A DNA stretch of 7,000 nt from Xanthobacteraceae bacterium (GTDB lineage: Bacteria > Pseudomonadota > Alphaproteobacteria > Rhizobiales > Xanthobacteraceae): the NCBI GenBank assembly GCA_019746355.1, contig JAIESC010000108.1, positions 1 through 7,000 of the forward strand, read 5' to 3'. Positions 5,351 to 7,000 of this stretch are shown here, one piece after another (the first letter of the stretch is position 1; each line of letters opens with the position of its first letter). Both the position numbers and the translations under genes were made by a program. Under the pieces are notes generated by a model, which was not told the origin of the DNA, searched no databases, and saw only the letters and a program-made list of their open reading frames with translations.

Positions 5351-7000
5351 TTATGCGGCCGAGTCCCTGATCTTCACCGCCGCCTCGAGATCGACCGAAA
5401 CCAGCTGGGAAACGCCGCGTTCGGCCATGGTGACGCCGAACAGGCGGTTCATGCGCGCCATGGTGATCGGGTTGTGGGTGATGATGACGAAGCGGGTGTC
5501 GGTGGAACGGCCCATCTCGTCGAGCAGGTCGCAGAACCGCTCCACGTTGTGGTCGTCGAGCGGCGCGTCCACCTCGTCCAGCACGCAGATCGGGGCCGGA
5601 TTGGTGAGGAACACGGCAAAGATCAGCGCCAGCGCCGTCAGCGCCTGCTCGCCGCCGGAGAGCAGCGACAGCGTCGCGGGCTTCTTGCCCGGCGGCTTGG
5701 CCATGATCTCCAGGCCCGCTTCCAGCGGGTCTTCCGCCTCGATCAGCTGAAGTTCCGCGGTGCCGCCGCCGAACAGCTCGGTGAACAGCCGCTGGAACTG
5801 AGTGTTAACGCTCGCAAAAGAGGAAAGAAGCCGCTCGCGCGCCTCCTTGTTGAGGCTGATGATGCCCTGGCGCAGCCGCTTGATCGCTTCAACCAGATCG
5901 TCGCGCTCGGCGGTCAGCGTGTTGTGCTGGATCTCGATCTCGCCAAGCTCTTCCTCGGCGCGCAGGTTCACCGCCCCGAGCCGCTCGCGCTCGCGGCGGA
6001 GCCGCTCCAGGTCCTGCTCGACAGCCGCGACATCCGGCAGTTCGGTGTTCGGCTCGATGCCGGCCAGCCCCGCGACCGCATCGGGCTCGACCTCGAGCAT
6101 TTCGTGGATCTCGTGGGCCACGTCGGTGAGGCGGCGCTTGGCGCCTTCGACGCGCTCCTCGGCGCGGGCGGCCTCCTCGCGGGCGGCTCCGAGCGCCTCG
6201 AGCGCTGTGCGCACCGCGCGGTCGCAGGCGGCCAGCACGTTCTCGGCCTCGGTGAGGCGATCGCCGGCCTCGCGGCGGGCAGCCTCGGCAGCCTCCACCT
6301 CGGTGATCAGCGCCATGCGCTTTTCCTCGAAGGCGGCGGGCGCGTCGGCAAGGCCGTCGCGCTCCTGCCTGGCTTCCGCGCTGCGGGTGTCGAGCGTGGC
6401 GATCTGCGCGACGGCGCGTTCGCGGCGTTCGTTCCACGCCTGCCGGTCGCCGCCGATGGCGTTGAGGCGGCGGTCGGCGAGCTCGGCCTCGCGGGCGAGC
6501 GCCTGGGCCTCGGCGCGGATTTCGGCGAGTTCGGTGCGCTTGCCTTCGATCTCCGAGCGGACCGTGGCGAGACGGCCTTCGAGGTCGGCCGACGGCGGCA
6601 GCTCGGCAAGGCCCGCCTCGGCGACATCGGCGGCGGCCTTGGCTTCGTCGCGGTTGGCAACCAGCCGTGACTTGGCCTCGGTCAGCGCCGAGATGCGCGC
6701 GGCATTGCGCGCCATCTCGCGCTCGGCCATCGCCTGCAATTCGCGGGCGTTGTCGGCCTCGCGCTGGGCGGCGCGCCAGGCGTCGCGGGCGGCGGCCTCG
6801 GCAGCACCGGCCGCGGCGAGGTCCGTCTGCGCGGTTTCTGCGGCGTTACGCTTTTCGTCGACGTTCATGCGCGCCGCGGTCAATTCGCCGTCGATGTCGG
6901 CGAGGCGGCTTCGCTGCGCCAGACGCCGCGCCGCGCCGGTCGGCGCATGCGCGTCGGCGGCAAAGCCGTCCCAGCGCCACAGGTCGCCGTCGCGGGAGAC
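5351..7000 (-). CDS. smc: chromosome segregation ATPase SMC, C-terminal half (partial)
   Basis: The frame is open from the right edge of the window to the TAA at 5351, giving 549 residues, about half of a typical SMC of about 1150. The 5' part lies outside the window. The first residues (VSRDGDLWRWDGF) match the end of the hinge region. A long Ala/Glu/Arg-rich coiled coil follows (about 25-340), including the LGAVNLRAEEE segment (341-351). The C-terminal head follows: signature motif LSGGE (447-451), Walker B with D-loop CVLDEVDAPLDD (472-483) and switch histidine H509 in IITHNP. SMC dimers, with ScpA and ScpB, compact and help segregate the chromosome. An apparent start at a TTG at 6883 is internal, not a gene start. 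All catalytic motifs visible in this half are intact. A terminator follows 174 bp downstream. Confidence 0.97.
   Translation of the reverse strand, partial: VSRDGDLWRWDGFAADAHAPTGAARRLAQRSRLADIDGELTAARMNVDEKRNAAETAQTDLAAAGAAEAAARDAWRAAQREADNARELQAMAEREMARNAARISALTEAKSRLVANRDEAKAAADVAEAGLAELPPSADLEGRLATVRSEIEGKRTELAEIRAEAQALAREAELADRRLNAIGGDRQAWNERRERAVAQIATLDTRSAEARQERDGLADAPAAFEEKRMALITEVEAAEAARREAGDRLTEAENVLAACDRAVRTALEALGAAREEAARAEERVEGAKRRLTDVAHEIHEMLEVEPDAVAGLAGIEPNTELPDVAAVEQDLERLRRERERLGAVNLRAEEELGEIEIQHNTLTAERDDLVEAIKRLRQGIISLNKEARERLLSSFASVNTQFQRLFTELFGGGTAELQLIEAEDPLEAGLEIMAKPPGKKPATLSLLSGGEQALTALALIFAVFLTNPAPICVLDEVDAPLDDHNVERFCDLLDEMGRSTDTRFVIITHNPITMARMNRLFGVTMAERGVSQLVSVDLEAAVKIRDSAA

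Noticed and set aside
5039..6670. A 543-codon + strand reading frame opposite smc
   Set aside because: It is antisense to an unmistakable SMC head and coiled coil and crosses the terminator. Its Leu/Gly/Arg/Asp-rich text mirrors the Ala/Glu/Arg codons of the coiled coil.
6881..6883. TTG as a start codon for a 510-residue protein
   Set aside because: The frame continues with SMC hinge-like sequence to the window edge, so this TTG is an internal leucine codon.

Overview
The window is GC-rich, gene-dense chromosomal DNA. It most likely comes from an alphaproteobacterium of the Rhizobiales, with Bradyrhizobium or a close Nitrobacteraceae relative as the best guess. That guess rests on codon use, the protein sequences, and intergenic palindromes resembling the dispersed repeats I associate with that group. 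No search was run, so it is an inference.

Layout. On the + strand are a small single-domain cupin (101-484) and adenine phosphoribosyltransferase, apt (start chosen at 665, end 1213). The 180 bp between them are largely filled by a palindromic repeat that has been split by a second palindromic repeat. Everything from 1443 to the right edge is on the - strand. In order of transcription it reads: the C-terminal half of the chromosome-segregation ATPase SMC (running off the window at 7000), a Rho-independent terminator (5141-5176), lemA (4994-4431), an HtpX-like M48 membrane metalloprotease (4402-3227), a ParA/MinD-like ATPase with an intact deviant Walker A motif (3106-2345), and a second, diverged ATPase of the same fold (2231-1443). 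That last gene converges on apt. The 229 bp between the two stop codons hold a large composite inverted repeat (1257-1412).

How the genes relate. lemA and the M48 protease are 28 bp apart and form a recurrent bacterial pair, probably one transcript acting at the inner membrane. The two ParA-like ATPases look like an old tandem duplication. No ParB-like or other cargo-adaptor gene is visible beside them, so their job is unknown. They may share the lemA-M48 transcript (120 bp gap) or have their own promoter. apt performs purine salvage and the cupin is functionally unassigned. Neither has an obvious link to the - strand block.

The least ordinary content is (1) the nested palindromic repeats, one of which places in-frame start codons ahead of apt, and (2) the pair of paralogous P-loop ATPases, one of which has lost the signature lysine of the ParA/MinD family. 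I saw no phage, insertion-sequence, CRISPR, tRNA or rRNA signal, and nothing here amounts to a clearly new multi-gene system.
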